64,000 bases of DNA, taken from positions 124,001 through 188,000 of the forward strand of contig NZ_LR723672.1 in assembly GCF_902502825.2 (NCBI RefSeq), read 5' to 3'. Below the pieces are notes generated by a model that was given only the letters and a program-made list of their open reading frames with translations, searched no databases and was not told the origin of the DNA. The translations under genes were made by a program, and so were the position numbers. Origin of the DNA: Pseudorhizobium flavum. Lineage in GTDB: Bacteria; Pseudomonadota; Alphaproteobacteria; Rhizobiales; Rhizobiaceae. This document shows positions 38,172-46,756 of the stretch, piece after piece (positions within the stretch are counted from its first letter, which is position 1; the number at the start of each line of letters is the position of its first letter).

Positions 38172-38821
38172 CGAGGCTCCTTCTCCACTGTCAAATCATC
38201 CTTAAACCCCGATCCCACGACACTGTCGACCACCATCCGCACGACGTCGATTTCCTCCTGCGAGCGCATGGTCCCTGCGACGTGCACCCGACCCGCGGCG
38301 ACATGGAGTTCCGGCTGTCGGCGCAGCACGGCGCCCGCCTCCTCGAGGCGGGCGCGCAGAGCCCGCGAGACCGCCGCATCGCCCCTGATCTCCGCATCCG
38401 GTCCGCCCGCCGAAATGACCTTGAGCAGGTCCGCCCTGCTGACGATGCCCACCAGCCGCGCGTCGCGCAGCACCGGCAGACGCTTGATCCGGTTGAGGCC
38501 GAGCAGCATCGCCACTTGCGACAGCGGGGCATCCTCGTCGATGGACAAAACCGGGGCCGACATCAGCGCACCGACCTTCCAGCTGCGGCTCTTGACGTAG
38601 GCCCGCGCACGCTCTTGCACTCCGCCGTCACCGAGAGGTGTGCCGAGCTCGGAGCGCCGCAGCAGGTCGCCTTCCGTGACCATGCCGATCAAGGCTTGTG
38701 CGTCGTCGAGCACCGGCAGGCCGCTGACATGTTCGGTGAGCATGATCTGCGCGGCGTGCCAGACGCTGTGCTCCGGGCTGATGGTGGCCAATCGCGTCGA
38801 CATCACATCTTGCACACGCAT
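38168..38821 (-). CDS. CBS-pair and BON domain protein
   Basis: A 217-residue soluble protein. Two CBS motifs (VSGLPVLDDAQALIGMVTEG and IKRLPVLRDARLVGIVSRAD) form an adenine-nucleotide sensor module, and a BON domain (about residues 145-210, HVAAGRVHVAGTMRSQEEID) follows. Such proteins are thought to sense AMP, ATP or NADH status and regulate partners; the target here is unknown. Its place between glucan phosphorylase and the dehydrogenase, with a four-base overlap to the latter, suggests energy sensing for this fermentation operon. Confidence 0.9.
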   Translation of the reverse strand: MRVQDVMSTRLATISPEHSVWHAAQIMLTEHVSGLPVLDDAQALIGMVTEGDLLRRSELGTPLGDGGVQERARAYVKSRSWKVGALMSAPVLSIDEDAPLSQVAMLLGLNRIKRLPVLRDARLVGIVSRADLLKVISAGGPDAEIRGDAAVSRALRARLEEAGAVLRRQPELHVAAGRVHVAGTMRSQEEIDVVRMVVDSVVGSGFKDDLTVEKEPR

Positions 38822-38833
38822 CCTCGTCCCTCG

Positions 38834-40528
38834 TCAACGCAAATAGGCTTCGGTGACGTAGCGGCGCATCATCCGATGAGAATTGAAGGACGACCCGATC
38901 TTGCTGATGGCTTGCTTCATCATCCAGATCCAGCGTCCCCGGTCACCGTGATAGAGGGGAAGCACCACAGCCCGCAGCTTGTCATAGAGCGCTCCCGCAT
39001 CGCTCGCCTCGGCACCATTGCTGGGGATCGACCAGCCCGTCACACTCTCGACACAGCCCTCGATCCACCAACCATCGAGGACGCTCAGGTTGAGCGCGCC
39101 GTTGAGGGCGGCCTTCATGCCGCTCGTGCCGGATGCTTCGAGCGGCGGCAGCGGCGTGTTCAACCAGACATCGCAACCGGCGACCAACGCGGCGGCAACG
39201 TCGAGATTGTACCCAGGCATGAATACCGCCGGGATCGTGCCTTCAAGTGCATCGATATGCGCCCCCAGCGCGCGTATCGCTTCCTGCCCGCCGCCATCGT
39301 TCGGATGCGCAAGGCCGGCCAGGACGATCTGGAAAGGTTGAGCGTTCGCGATCTCGCGCAAGCGCTCCATGTCGGAGAAGATGAGCTCGGGCCGCTTATA
39401 GGCGGTCATGCGCCGCGCATATCCGATCAGCGGCAGGTCGGGACGCAATTGCCTCCCCGTCGCCTGCGCGATCCGTGCCAGCAGATCATGCTTTGCGTCC
39501 CCGTGTGCCGACCACAAGGCGTTGTCGCCGATCTGATCGGCGAAGGCGAGGACCTCGGGCTCGTGCGCCCAGTTTGAGAATTGCTGCTCGAACAGTCTGG
39601 CAATGGCGCCATGCGTCCATCGATGGACATGAACGCCATTGGTGATCGAGGCGATCGTATAGCCTGGGAAGAGTTTGCGCGTCGTCTCCGCGTGCCGGCG
39701 GGCGACACCGTTGACATAGCCGCTGAGATTCAGCGCCAGATGCGTCATATTGAGCTGATCGGCGCCGGCGAGGTGCGCCAGGATATCGCGTTCAATGTAG
39801 TCGCCGAGCACGCGCTCAACGAGGTCATAGTCGAATTTGTCGAACCCGGCTTCCACAGGCGTGTGCGTCGTGAACACGCAGCGCTTGCGAACCGCCGAGA
39901 CGTCGTAGCTGTCGATCGGATCGGACGCGTGAACGCCGTCTGGCCGCCGCGTTCCTTTTAGAAGGGGCAGGGTTAGCAGCGCTGCATGGCCTTCGTTGAG
40001 GTGATATTTCTCGATGCGGAAGCCGAGCGCACGCAGCACGCTCTGGCCGCCGACGCCGAGCACGATCTCCTGCTTCAGCCGATAGGCCTGGTCCCCACCA
40101 TAAAGCGCATCGGTGATCCGGCGATCCTCCACGGCGTTCTCCGCGAGATCCGTGTCGAGCAGCAGCACCGGGATGACATGCCCCAGCTGGCATTCCAGCG
40201 CATAGAGCCAGGGGCGCACCCACACCGCACGTCCCTCGATTGACACAGCTACCATCTGCGGCAAGGCGGTCGCAAAGTCTTGGGGCGACCACGGATCAGC
40301 ATGGCTGACCTGCGCATGACTGTTGTCGATCTCCTGCCGCGCATAACCCTGGCGGCTCACGAGCGTAACGAACACCATTGGTAGATCGAGATCAGCCGCC
40401 GAGCGCGCCGAGTCCCCGGCGAGCACACCCAGCCCGCCGCTGTAAGTATGCATCTCGGCGCGAAGCGCGATCTCCATCGAGAAATACGCAAAGCGCGTCC
40501 GCTGAACAGCCCGATCCAGAAAATCCAA
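38834..40528 (-). CDS. glgP: Alpha-glucan phosphorylase
   Basis: A 564-residue enzyme of the short (archaeal/Thermotoga-like) alpha-glucan phosphorylase branch, releasing glucose 1-phosphate from glycogen or maltodextrin. Motifs are [20 protein letters not shown] near the start, [44 protein letters not shown] and the pyridoxal-phosphate Lys in [15 protein letters not shown]. The start is taken as TTG 40528 because an excellent GGGAGGG lies five bases before it and the family begins there; the upstream ATG at 40621 adds an unconserved tail. It gives glucose phosphate without spending ATP, and the CBS gene follows after 12 bases. Confidence 0.92.
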   Translation of the reverse strand: MDFLDRAVQRTRFAYFSMEIALRAEMHTYSGGLGVLAGDSARSAADLDLPMVFVTLVSRQGYARQEIDNSHAQVSHADPWSPQDFATALPQMVAVSIEGRAVWVRPWLYALECQLGHVIPVLLLDTDLAENAVEDRRITDALYGGDQAYRLKQEIVLGVGGQSVLRALGFRIEKYHLNEGHAALLTLPLLKGTRRPDGVHASDPIDSYDVSAVRKRCVFTTHTPVEAGFDKFDYDLVERVLGDYIERDILAHLAGADQLNMTHLALNLSGYVNGVARRHAETTRKLFPGYTIASITNGVHVHRWTHGAIARLFEQQFSNWAHEPEVLAFADQIGDNALWSAHGDAKHDLLARIAQATGRQLRPDLPLIGYARRMTAYKRPELIFSDMERLREIANAQPFQIVLAGLAHPNDGGGQEAIRALGAHIDALEGTIPAVFMPGYNLDVAAALVAGCDVWLNTPLPPLEASGTSGMKAALNGALNLSVLDGWWIEGCVESVTGWSIPSNGAEASDAGALYDKLRAVVLPLYHGDRGRWIWMMKQAISKIGSSFNSHRMMRRYVTEAYLR

Positions 40529-40586
40529 GAGTACCCTCCCGGTGTGAGGAAGCCCGCTTGTCGGCGTCACTCGCGCGATCGACGGA

Positions 40587-40790
40587 TTATTTCTTCTTCT
40601 TGGCAGAATCTGCGACCTCATCCGTCGCTTCGGGCTCGGCGCCCTCCCCCACGATCTCGGCTTCGGCGCGCAGCCAGTGCTCTAGGTCGTGACCTTTCGG
40701 ACAACCCTCACGCACCCAGATTTCATAAGCTCGCAGCTCGATCTTGGGTCGAACAACGTCCTTCTCCAGAGTGGCCTGCGCTTCTGACAT
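40587..40790 (-). CDS. DUF2934 small protein
   Basis: A 67-residue protein from ATG 40790, which follows AAGGAG. The DUF2934 core is RAYEIWVREGCPKGHDLEHW followed by LRAEAEI; the C-terminus is Lys-rich (AKKKK). The family is common in Alphaproteobacteria, often near glycogen or stress genes, but has no known function. It is the first gene of the minus-strand operon leading to glgP, 58 bases downstream, and has an FNR-like box about 80 bases upstream. Confidence 0.87.
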   Translation of the reverse strand: MSEAQATLEKDVVRPKIELRAYEIWVREGCPKGHDLEHWLRAEAEIVGEGAEPEATDEVADSAKKKK

Positions 40791-40862
40791 GATAGTGCTC
40801 CTTCTTCGATGTCGGACCTCTTTTTGCGCCTGGCAGTGTGAGCCCGAGTTGGACAGCAATCG

Positions 40863-40876
40863 TTGATGGAGGTTAA
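40863..40876. promoter_or_regulatory. FNR/FixK-type box upstream of DUF2934-glgP operon
   Basis: TTGAT GGAG GTTAA, one perfect half-site, is centred about 80 bases before the DUF2934 start codon on the minus strand. Confidence 0.5.
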
Positions 40877-40976
40877 AGATGACGTACTGGCCCCCAACTC
40901 CTTAACTCCAATGCTGTGTTATTCACTGAAGGTATGAAATTAGGCTTGGACATCGGGAGCGCCATGCATAGAGCAG

Positions 40977-41255
40977 CTAGAAGATGATGATTAGTGTAAC
41001 CGGCACGACGATCTTGATGCGTGCTTCGGCACGTTGCAGATATTCGAACTGGCCGTTCCACCCGATGGTGTAGCCGGGCGGCAGTGTCACCTGCTCCGCA
41101 ACAGCCCTTCGGGCATCGGCGACATAGCCGCCGAGATCACGGCCTCTGACGTCGACGCAGACATAGTTCGCAAGCTGGCCGTTCTCGGTGCTGATCGAGG
41201 TGGCACCGCGCCTGAGCTCGACCTTGCTCCGAACTGTGTCGATCGGGAGCGACAT
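40977..41255 (-). pseudogene. Remnant of CusA/CzcA-type RND metal efflux pump
   Basis: About 90 residues match an internal part of heavy-metal RND pumps: ATSISTENGQLANYVCVDVR, then GGYVADARRAVAEQVTLPPG, EYLQRAEARIKIVVPVTLII. This segment normally precedes the fourth transmembrane helix in a protein of more than 1000 residues. The frame stops at 40977 right after VTLIIIF, and no upstream or downstream pump sequence is visible. It is a fragment left by deletion. The bases 41256-41397 upstream hold no gene I recognise. Confidence 0.75.
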
Positions 41256-41397
41256 GTCCGTTCCCGATCAAAGCGGTGATGGCGTAGCTCCTCTGGCCAC
41301 CGAAGCCCTCCACATTGATGGGCGAGAAGTCGAACCGGACCCGTCCAGGCTGGCCTTTTGGCGAACCGCGCAGGGTAGCCTCGTCGTTCCCGACACC

Positions 41398-41411
41398 TTA
41401 ATCGAGATTAA
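41398..41411. promoter_or_regulatory. FNR/FixK-type box upstream of third DUF2933 gene
   Basis: TTAAT CGAG ATTAA is a fully symmetric palindrome of the same type as the one at 21486, about 120 bases before the DUF2933 start at 41526. Confidence 0.5.
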
Positions 41412-41525
41412 AGACTCCGCCAGACGGGCATTGCTATCTCAACAACAGTTGCCTCGCGGTCGGCTTACGGGCGGTGGCGCAAACCATGCACCTACCGAGC
41501 CCACGCGCGATACTGGAGGAGCAAT

Positions 41526-41984
41526 ATGACCAGAACTCAGATAGGCAAACGCGGTAACGCTCGCCGTTCAAAGCTTACAGCGAGCAGCGCCGCCCTCTAC
41601 GGCTTTCGCGCTATCGCCGCCTTTTACCTGATCACGGAGCGTCGTGCTCACACTCTGGGCTGGTTGCCTTGGCTTCTCATTTTGAGTTGTCCGGTACTCC
41701 ATATCTTTATGCATCGGAAGCATGGCGCACATGGACATAATCATCACGAAAGGCGTGCCGACCAAGACAGCCCCTGGCCTCCAATGGATCAGCTTCAGGT
41801 AGCGAGAGCGAAGCATGACCAACGGCACTTCGAATCGCGACATGCCAGATCCGAAACCCGTTACTCGCTGCGCGGCTCGTCGCTGCACGGATACGAGCGA
41901 ACGAGGGGCGAGGGTGATGGACGCGGGTATCGGACAGCTTGGACCCGAACAGTGGCGCGAGCCGTTGGATTTGGCATCTCCTGA
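41526..41984 (+). CDS. DUF2933 protein with aberrant C-terminal extension
   Basis: The first 75 residues are a good DUF2933 domain (LITERRAHTLGWLPWLLILS, then CPVLHIFMHRKHGAHGHNHH), as in the copies at 1208 and 60283. Those copies stop soon after the His-rich tail, but here the frame continues for about 75 residues of Arg-rich sequence with no relation to them. The next ATG (41815) does not open an ICMT gene as it does for the other copies. I read this as a decayed module that lost its native stop and its partner gene. GGAGG precedes the start. Confidence 0.7.
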   Translation: MTRTQIGKRGNARRSKLTASSAALYGFRAIAAFYLITERRAHTLGWLPWLLILSCPVLHIFMHRKHGAHGHNHHERRADQDSPWPPMDQLQVARAKHDQRHFESRHARSETRYSLRGSSLHGYERTRGEGDGRGYRTAWTRTVARAVGFGIS

Positions 41985-42020
41985 ATTTAACGGCCTAGCG
42001 CCTCGTAGGAGGCTGCTGTC

Positions 42021-42977
42021 ATGGCTAGGCGACCACCTGCAATAGAGCTGCGTCACCTTAACACCTTCGTGGTCGTGGCCGAGCATGGCAGCTTCCGCAA
42101 AGCCGGGGCGGCCATCGGGCTATCGCAATCAGCGGTCAGTCGATGTATTGCTGACCTTGAGGATCAAATCGGCGCCTCGCTGTTTCACCGGCACACCTGG
42201 GGGATTTCGCTGACCCATGCAGGGCAACGGTTCCTTGGGCGGGCAAGACAAATTCTCAGAAACGTCGACGACGGAGCCGAAGATATTGCTGCCATAGGGC
42301 GTTCTGAAGACGGCTTCGTGAGGATCGGAATATTCTCATCGATTGCCTCGGGGTTTCTTGCAGAACTATTGCGTGCATATCATCGCGCGCATCCGAGGGT
42401 TCAGGTTGAACTCATTGATGGCAATCATTCAGAGCATGTGGCGGCGATCCGCCAGTTTTCTCTTGACGTCGCCTTCCTTACCGGCACCCGCCTCTGGCCT
42501 GATTGCGACACCTCGTATTTTTGGTCTGAGCGCGTCTTTGCGGTTCTACCGGAAGATCATTCGTTAGCCGGGCGCGACGAGGTCGATTGGACCGACCTTG
42601 TTGACGAAACTTTCGTCGTGAACGACGTGGCCCCCGGCCAAGAAATTCACGACTACCTGGTTCAGCGCTTGGCTGGTCTGGGTCAGCACCCTGAGATCAC
42701 CGTCCATTTTGTCGGACGAGAGAACCTGCTCCCACTCGTGGCTCTGGGCCGCGGATTGACGGTCGTTAGCGAGGCGATGACTGCGGCTCAGTTCCCGGCG
42801 TGTGCTATCGGGCGATTCTCGGGGAAATCTTGCCATTTAGCGCCGTATGGTCTCCACGTAATGACAACCCGGCCTTCCGAAGGTTGCTTAGCATGGCGCG
42901 TTCTATGGCAACGTCGTGGTCTCCGGGCTCGACAGGGTCAAACGCGCAATAGCGCGCCCTCTCCTGAGCCTGTGTAA
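42021..42977 (+). CDS. LysR-family regulator with 3' frameshift
   Basis: A LysR-type regulator: helix-turn-helix HGSFRKAGAAIGLSQSAVSR at residues 20-40, then a substrate-binding domain (SEDGFVRIGIFSSIASGFLA onward). From about residue 259 the frame loses family resemblance. The other frame reads GVCYRAILGEILPFSAVWSP, then RNDNPAFRRLLSMAR, and stops at 42952, the expected family ending. Adding one C to the CCC run at 42794-42796 joins the two. So the gene carries a one-base deletion (or a base-call error) and ends with about 55 wrong residues. The target genes are unknown; it may be inactive. Confidence 0.82.
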   Translation: MARRPPAIELRHLNTFVVVAEHGSFRKAGAAIGLSQSAVSRCIADLEDQIGASLFHRHTWGISLTHAGQRFLGRARQILRNVDDGAEDIAAIGRSEDGFVRIGIFSSIASGFLAELLRAYHRAHPRVQVELIDGNHSEHVAAIRQFSLDVAFLTGTRLWPDCDTSYFWSERVFAVLPEDHSLAGRDEVDWTDLVDETFVVNDVAPGQEIHDYLVQRLAGLGQHPEITVHFVGRENLLPLVALGRGLTVVSEAMTAAQFPACAIGRFSGKSCHLAPYGLHVMTTRPSEGCLAWRVLWQRRGLRARQGQTRNSAPSPEPV

Positions 42978-42989
42978 GATGCAGGGATT

Positions 42990-43018
42990 GGTCGGGCGGC
43001 TCAAGAAGCCGCCCGACC
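42990..43018. terminator. Perfect 12-bp hairpin between LysR and DUF305 genes
   Basis: The arms GGTCGGGCGGCT (42990-43001) and AGCCGCCCGACC (43007-43018) pair perfectly around a CAAGA loop, five bases beyond the DUF305 stop at 43023. The lack of a U-run makes it a stable stem in the convergent gap, probably a bidirectional terminator or RNA-end protector. Confidence 0.6.
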
Positions 43019-43022
43019 GGCG

Positions 43023-43430
43023 TTATTTGCCACGATCGGCGAGCCACTTCTTCATCATGGCGATCTCGCCTTCCTGGGCTTTGATCACGTCTTCTGCGAG
43101 CTTGCGGACCTCAGGGGCGCGACCGTACTCGAGAACGACCTTTGCCATGTCGATAGCGCCCTGATGATGGGGAACCATGCCGCGCATGAAGTCGACATCG
43201 GCATCGCCTGAATAGTCCATCAGCATGTTCTTCTGCATGCTTTCCATGACGGCCAGGTAAGCCTTGGTCGAGGGTTCGTCCGCGGCGGACATGTCCATGC
43301 CCTGCATGTTCATGCCGGGCATATTGTGCCCCTGCATAGCGCCATTGTTGTCCATCTGGGTTTGAGCGAGTGCCAGGCCCACGCTGATGGCGATTGCGCC
43401 ACCTATGAAAATCGGGGTTAGCCTGTTCAT
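43023..43430 (-). CDS. DUF305 periplasmic protein
   Basis: A 135-residue protein with a signal peptide ([19 protein letters not shown]), a Met/His/Gln-rich linker ([18 protein letters not shown]) and the DUF305 domain with [20 protein letters not shown]. The Met clusters and PHHQ motif suggest Cu(I) binding in the periplasm. ATG 43430 follows GAGGA. It is 13 bases downstream of the CopZ-like gene and shares its CueR-type promoter, so it belongs to a copper-induced operon. It is a paralogue of 5070-5537. Confidence 0.9.
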   Translation of the reverse strand: MNRLTPIFIGGAIAISVGLALAQTQMDNNGAMQGHNMPGMNMQGMDMSAADEPSTKAYLAVMESMQKNMLMDYSGDADVDFMRGMVPHHQGAIDMAKVVLEYGRAPEVRKLAEDVIKAQEGEIAMMKKWLADRGK

Positions 43431-43443
43431 CGTTTCATCCTCA

Positions 43444-43638
43444 TCAGGTTGCGACCGCAGGATAGCCGGCTTCTTCCAGAACGCGCTCGATATCGGCGAC
43501 GGTTGCCGCCGTCTCGACCTTGACCGTGCGAGCGGCGGGGTCCGGCTTGACCGTAGCGTTCGGGTCGACGGACTGGATCGCCTTTGTCACCGACCTTGCG
43601 CAGCCCCCGCAGGTCATGTTTTCGATCTTGAGCAGCAT
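43444..43638 (-). CDS. CopZ-like copper chaperone (HMA domain)
   Basis: A 64-residue single heavy-metal-associated domain: [20 protein letters not shown] with the Cu(I)-binding CxxC, ending EEAGYPAV. Proteins of this size pass Cu(I) to the CopA ATPase encoded divergently. ATG 43638 follows AAAGGAG, which rules out the longer frame from 43710. The promoter at 43673-43703 has the CueR layout, and the DUF305 gene follows. Confidence 0.93.
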   Translation of the reverse strand: MLLKIENMTCGGCARSVTKAIQSVDPNATVKPDPAARTVKVETAATVADIERVLEEAGYPAVAT

Positions 43639-43672
43639 GAGAAATCTCCTTTGTTCGGCTCTCATGCTGAAC

Positions 43673-43703
43673 AAGATGGTCCTTCCAACGATGGTAAGGT
43701 CAA
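43673..43703 (-). promoter_or_regulatory. CueR-type promoter for copZ-like/DUF305 operon
   Basis: On the minus strand a TTGACC -35 (43698-43703) is separated by 19 bases from CATCTT (43673-43678). The long spacer carries the dyad CTTACCATCGTTGGAAG, the arrangement MerR/CueR regulators untwist on binding Cu(I). The same core recurs in the divergent promoter at 43729. Confidence 0.75.
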
Positions 43704-43728
43704 GGGGCACATGCTAGGATTTTTTCTA

Positions 43729-43759
43729 TTGACCTTCCTATCGTTGGAAGCCTGATCCT
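43729..43759 (+). promoter_or_regulatory. CueR-type promoter for copA
   Basis: TTGACC (43729-43734), a 19-base spacer and GATCCT (43754-43759). The spacer region holds the perfect dyad CTTCC-N7-GGAAG (43734-43750), the classic CueR operator. It drives copA, and the regulator gene lies just after copA. Confidence 0.8.
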
Positions 43760-43799
43760 CCTCCAGAATTTGATTCTTCGAATAAGAAAGGAAGAGGCG

Positions 43800-46304
43800 A
43801 TGAATGCACCCGTCCGCACCAATGAGATGTCTGAAGCTGTATCGCTGCCGATAGAGGGCATGACCTGCGCGTCGTGCGTTGGCCGAGTCGAACGAGCCCT
43901 GAAGGCTGTTCCCGGTGTCGAGGCCGCATCGGTCAATCTGGCTACGGAACGCGCGAATGTCACCACCAGATCAGATGTTGACAAGGCAATTCTGATCGAG
44001 GCGATCGAGAAGGTTGGCTATTCGGTGCCGTCCCAGGCCGCAGGGCCGACCGGCCTCGTAGAGCTGTCGATCCAAGGCATGACATGCGCGTCGTGTGTCG
44101 GGCGGGTCGAGCGCGCCTTGAAAGCTGTTTCAGGGGTTACCGAGGCAGCGGTCAATCTGGCCACGGAACGGGCCACGGTGCGCGGCGGCGCCAACATGGC
44201 TGAGTTGATCGCCGCCATCGCAGATGCCGGCTACGAGGCCGAGGTGGTGCGTGCAAATGCCGGCCCTGACCACGAGGATGCAAATGCCGAGCAAGCGGAG
44301 AGAAAGGAAGCGGAGCGGCGCGAGCTGGCCCGTGATTTCACGATGGCTGCGGTGCTTACAGCTCCAGTCTTTCTCATGGAAATGGGATCCCATGTCATCC
44401 CAGGCGGTCATGCATTGATCGAATCGACAATCGGCATGCAGTGGAGCTGGTACATCCAGTTCGTGCTGACGACCCTCGTGCTCTTCGTTCCGGGCATTCG
44501 CTTCTATGACAAGGGAATTCCAGCCCTCTGGCGGATGGCGCCCGACATGAATTCACTGGTGGCGGTCGGTTCGCTTGCTGCCTACGGCTACTCCTTGGTT
44601 GCAACCTTCGCACCGGGCTTCCTCCCGCCTGGAACGATCAACGTTTATTTCGAAGCTGCGGCAGTCATAGTCACTCTCATCCTGCTTGGCCGCTTGCTGG
44701 AAGCCCGTGCCAAAGGGCGCACGTCCGAGGCGATCAAGCGGCTGGTCGGCCTTCAGGCAAAGACTGCGCGGGTTCGCAGGGATGGCAAGACGGTCGACTT
44801 GCCGATCGGTTCGGTGACTTCCGACGACATCGTTGAGGTTCGCCCCGGCGAACGCATTCCCGTCGATGGTGAAGTGGTCGAAGGTGATAGCTATGTCGAT
44901 GAGTCGATGATTACCGGAGAACCTGTTCCGGTCTCGAAGGCGATCGGTAGCGTGGTCGTGGGCGGCACTGTCAACCAGAAGGGCGCCTTCGCTTTCCGGG
45001 CGACGGCGGTCGGCGGGGATACGGTTCTGTCGCAGATCATCCGTATGGTGGAGGAGGCACAGGGTTCCAAACTTCCCATCCAGGCGCTGGTCGACAAGGT
45101 AACCATGTGGTTTGTGCCAGCGGTCTTTGTGGTAGCGGCGTTCACTTTTGCTTCCTGGCTGTATTTCGGGCCGTCGCCCGCCCTCACCTTCGCGCTGGTC
45201 AACGCTGTCGCCGTCCTGATCATCGCCTGCCCCTGCGCCATGGGTCTGGCTACGCCGACGTCCATTATGGTCGGCACAGGCCGCGGTGCGGAGCTGGGGG
45301 TCCTCTTTCGCAAAGGCGAGGCGCTCCAGTTGCTGAAAGACGCCAGTGTGGTCGCCGTGGACAAGACGGGTACGCTAACCGAAGGAAAGCCGGCCTTGAC
45401 CGATCTGGAACTTGCCGCAGGCTTCGACCGACCCGAGGTTCTGGGTACGGTGGCTGCTGTCGAGGCGAAATCGGAACATCCAATCGCGCGGGCGATCGTG
45501 GATGCGGCCGCTGCGGAAGGCGTTCGGATGCCGGCGGTGTCTGACTTTGAATCGGTAACAGGCTTCGGTGTGAAAGCTTTGGTCGAGGGTCGGCGCGTCG
45601 AAATCGGCGCTGATCGATACATGGTCGAGCTCGGTCATGACGTTGCGCAGTTTAGCGAGACGGCCGAACGTCTCGGTAACGAGGGTAAGTCGCCGCTCTA
45701 TGCTGCGATAGAGGGAAAGATCGCGGCGATCATCGCAGTGGCCGACCCGATCAAGGAGACCACGCCCGCCGCAATCAAGGCGTTGCACGGTCTTGGCCTG
45801 AAGGTTGCGATGATCACCGGGGACAACATGCGCACCGCCAAGGCCATCGCCGCTCAACTCGGGATCGATGACGTGGCGGCGGAGGTGTTGCCGGACGGCA
45901 AGGTTGATGCGGTTCGCCGTCTCAAGGAACAATATGGCAAGGTGGCCTTCGTCGGCGACGGAATCAACGACGCCCCGGCCTTGGCGGAGGCGGATGTAGG
46001 TCTCGCCATTGGGACGGGTACGGACATAGCAATCGAAGCCGCCGACGTCGTACTGATGTCAGGCAGCCTGCAAGGCGTGCCCAACGCGATAGCGTTGTCG
46101 AAGGCGACAATCGGCAACATTCGACAGAACCTATTCTGGGCATTCGCTTACAATACGGCGCTCATCCCTGTGGCGGCGGGCGCGCTTTTCCCCGGATTCG
46201 GTATCCTTCTCTCGCCCGTGTTCGCGGCGGGCGCGATGGCCTTGTCGAGTGTGTTCGTGCTGGGCAATGCCCTGCGGCTTCGTCGCTTTCGGGCTGCTCA
46301 TTAA
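43800..46304 (+). CDS. copA: Cu(I)-exporting P1B-1 ATPase CopA
   Basis: An 834-residue ATPase with two N-terminal HMA domains, each with [18 protein letters not shown] (about residues 20 and 88), then eight membrane helices. The ion site is CPC in [17 protein letters not shown]. The actuator [35 protein letters not shown] and [20 protein letters not shown] are intact. It exports Cu(I) to the periplasm using ATP. ATG 43800 follows GGAAGAGG. With cueR behind it and the copZ-like gene in front, this is a complete CueR-controlled copper module. Confidence 0.96.
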   Translation: MNAPVRTNEMSEAVSLPIEGMTCASCVGRVERALKAVPGVEAASVNLATERANVTTRSDVDKAILIEAIEKVGYSVPSQAAGPTGLVELSIQGMTCASCVGRVERALKAVSGVTEAAVNLATERATVRGGANMAELIAAIADAGYEAEVVRANAGPDHEDANAEQAERKEAERRELARDFTMAAVLTAPVFLMEMGSHVIPGGHALIESTIGMQWSWYIQFVLTTLVLFVPGIRFYDKGIPALWRMAPDMNSLVAVGSLAAYGYSLVATFAPGFLPPGTINVYFEAAAVIVTLILLGRLLEARAKGRTSEAIKRLVGLQAKTARVRRDGKTVDLPIGSVTSDDIVEVRPGERIPVDGEVVEGDSYVDESMITGEPVPVSKAIGSVVVGGTVNQKGAFAFRATAVGGDTVLSQIIRMVEEAQGSKLPIQALVDKVTMWFVPAVFVVAAFTFASWLYFGPSPALTFALVNAVAVLIIACPCAMGLATPTSIMVGTGRGAELGVLFRKGEALQLLKDASVVAVDKTGTLTEGKPALTDLELAAGFDRPEVLGTVAAVEAKSEHPIARAIVDAAAAEGVRMPAVSDFESVTGFGVKALVEGRRVEIGADRYMVELGHDVAQFSETAERLGNEGKSPLYAAIEGKIAAIIAVADPIKETTPAAIKALHGLGLKVAMITGDNMRTAKAIAAQLGIDDVAAEVLPDGKVDAVRRLKEQYGKVAFVGDGINDAPALAEADVGLAIGTGTDIAIEAADVVLMSGSLQGVPNAIALSKATIGNIRQNLFWAFAYNTALIPVAAGALFPGFGILLSPVFAAGAMALSSVFVLGNALRLRRFRAAH

Positions 46305-46358
46305 TAAAGGGTGACGCCGCCTGCCAAGGACGGTGTCCACTACGAAGGGAAATCGCTC

Positions 46359-46754
46359 ATGAACATTGGACAAGCATCCAGAGCATCCGGCGTTTCGGCC
46401 AAGATGATCCGCTACTACGAGCAGACCGGCTTGATACCACGGGCAGATCGTACAGGGTCCGGCTATCGGGACTACTCAGATACAGACGTGCATATGCTGC
46501 GTTTCATCCGTCGCGCACGCGACCTTGGCTTCTCCGTCGCTGAGATCAACGGACTTCTGGAACTGTGGCGGGACGAGTCGCGCCAGAGTGCGGAGGTCAA
46601 GCGGTTGGCCGAGGGTCATATCGCGGAACTTGAGAGAAAGATCCAAGCCTTGCAGGAAATGGCACAAACACTGAAGATGTTGGTTAACGCCTGCCGTGGC
46701 GACCATCGCCCTCACTGTCCAATTCTTATGCGCCTGGTGTCGCTTTGCAGTTAA
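46359..46754 (+). CDS. cueR: CueR copper-responsive MerR-family regulator
   Basis: A 131-residue MerR-type activator. The winged helix begins NIGQASRASGVSAKMIRYYE; a dimerisation coiled coil follows. The metal loop CRGDHRPHC has two Cys seven residues apart, the Cu(I)/Ag(I) signature. It should activate the promoters at 43673 and 43729. After HCPIL the protein ends MRLVSLCS, unlike usual CueR tails, and an ISL3-type element begins two bases after the stop, so the last residues may have been changed by the insertion. ATG 46359 fits the family start. Confidence 0.93.
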   Translation: MNIGQASRASGVSAKMIRYYEQTGLIPRADRTGSGYRDYSDTDVHMLRFIRRARDLGFSVAEINGLLELWRDESRQSAEVKRLAEGHIAELERKIQALQEMAQTLKMLVNACRGDHRPHCPILMRLVSLCS

Positions 46755-46756
46755 TC

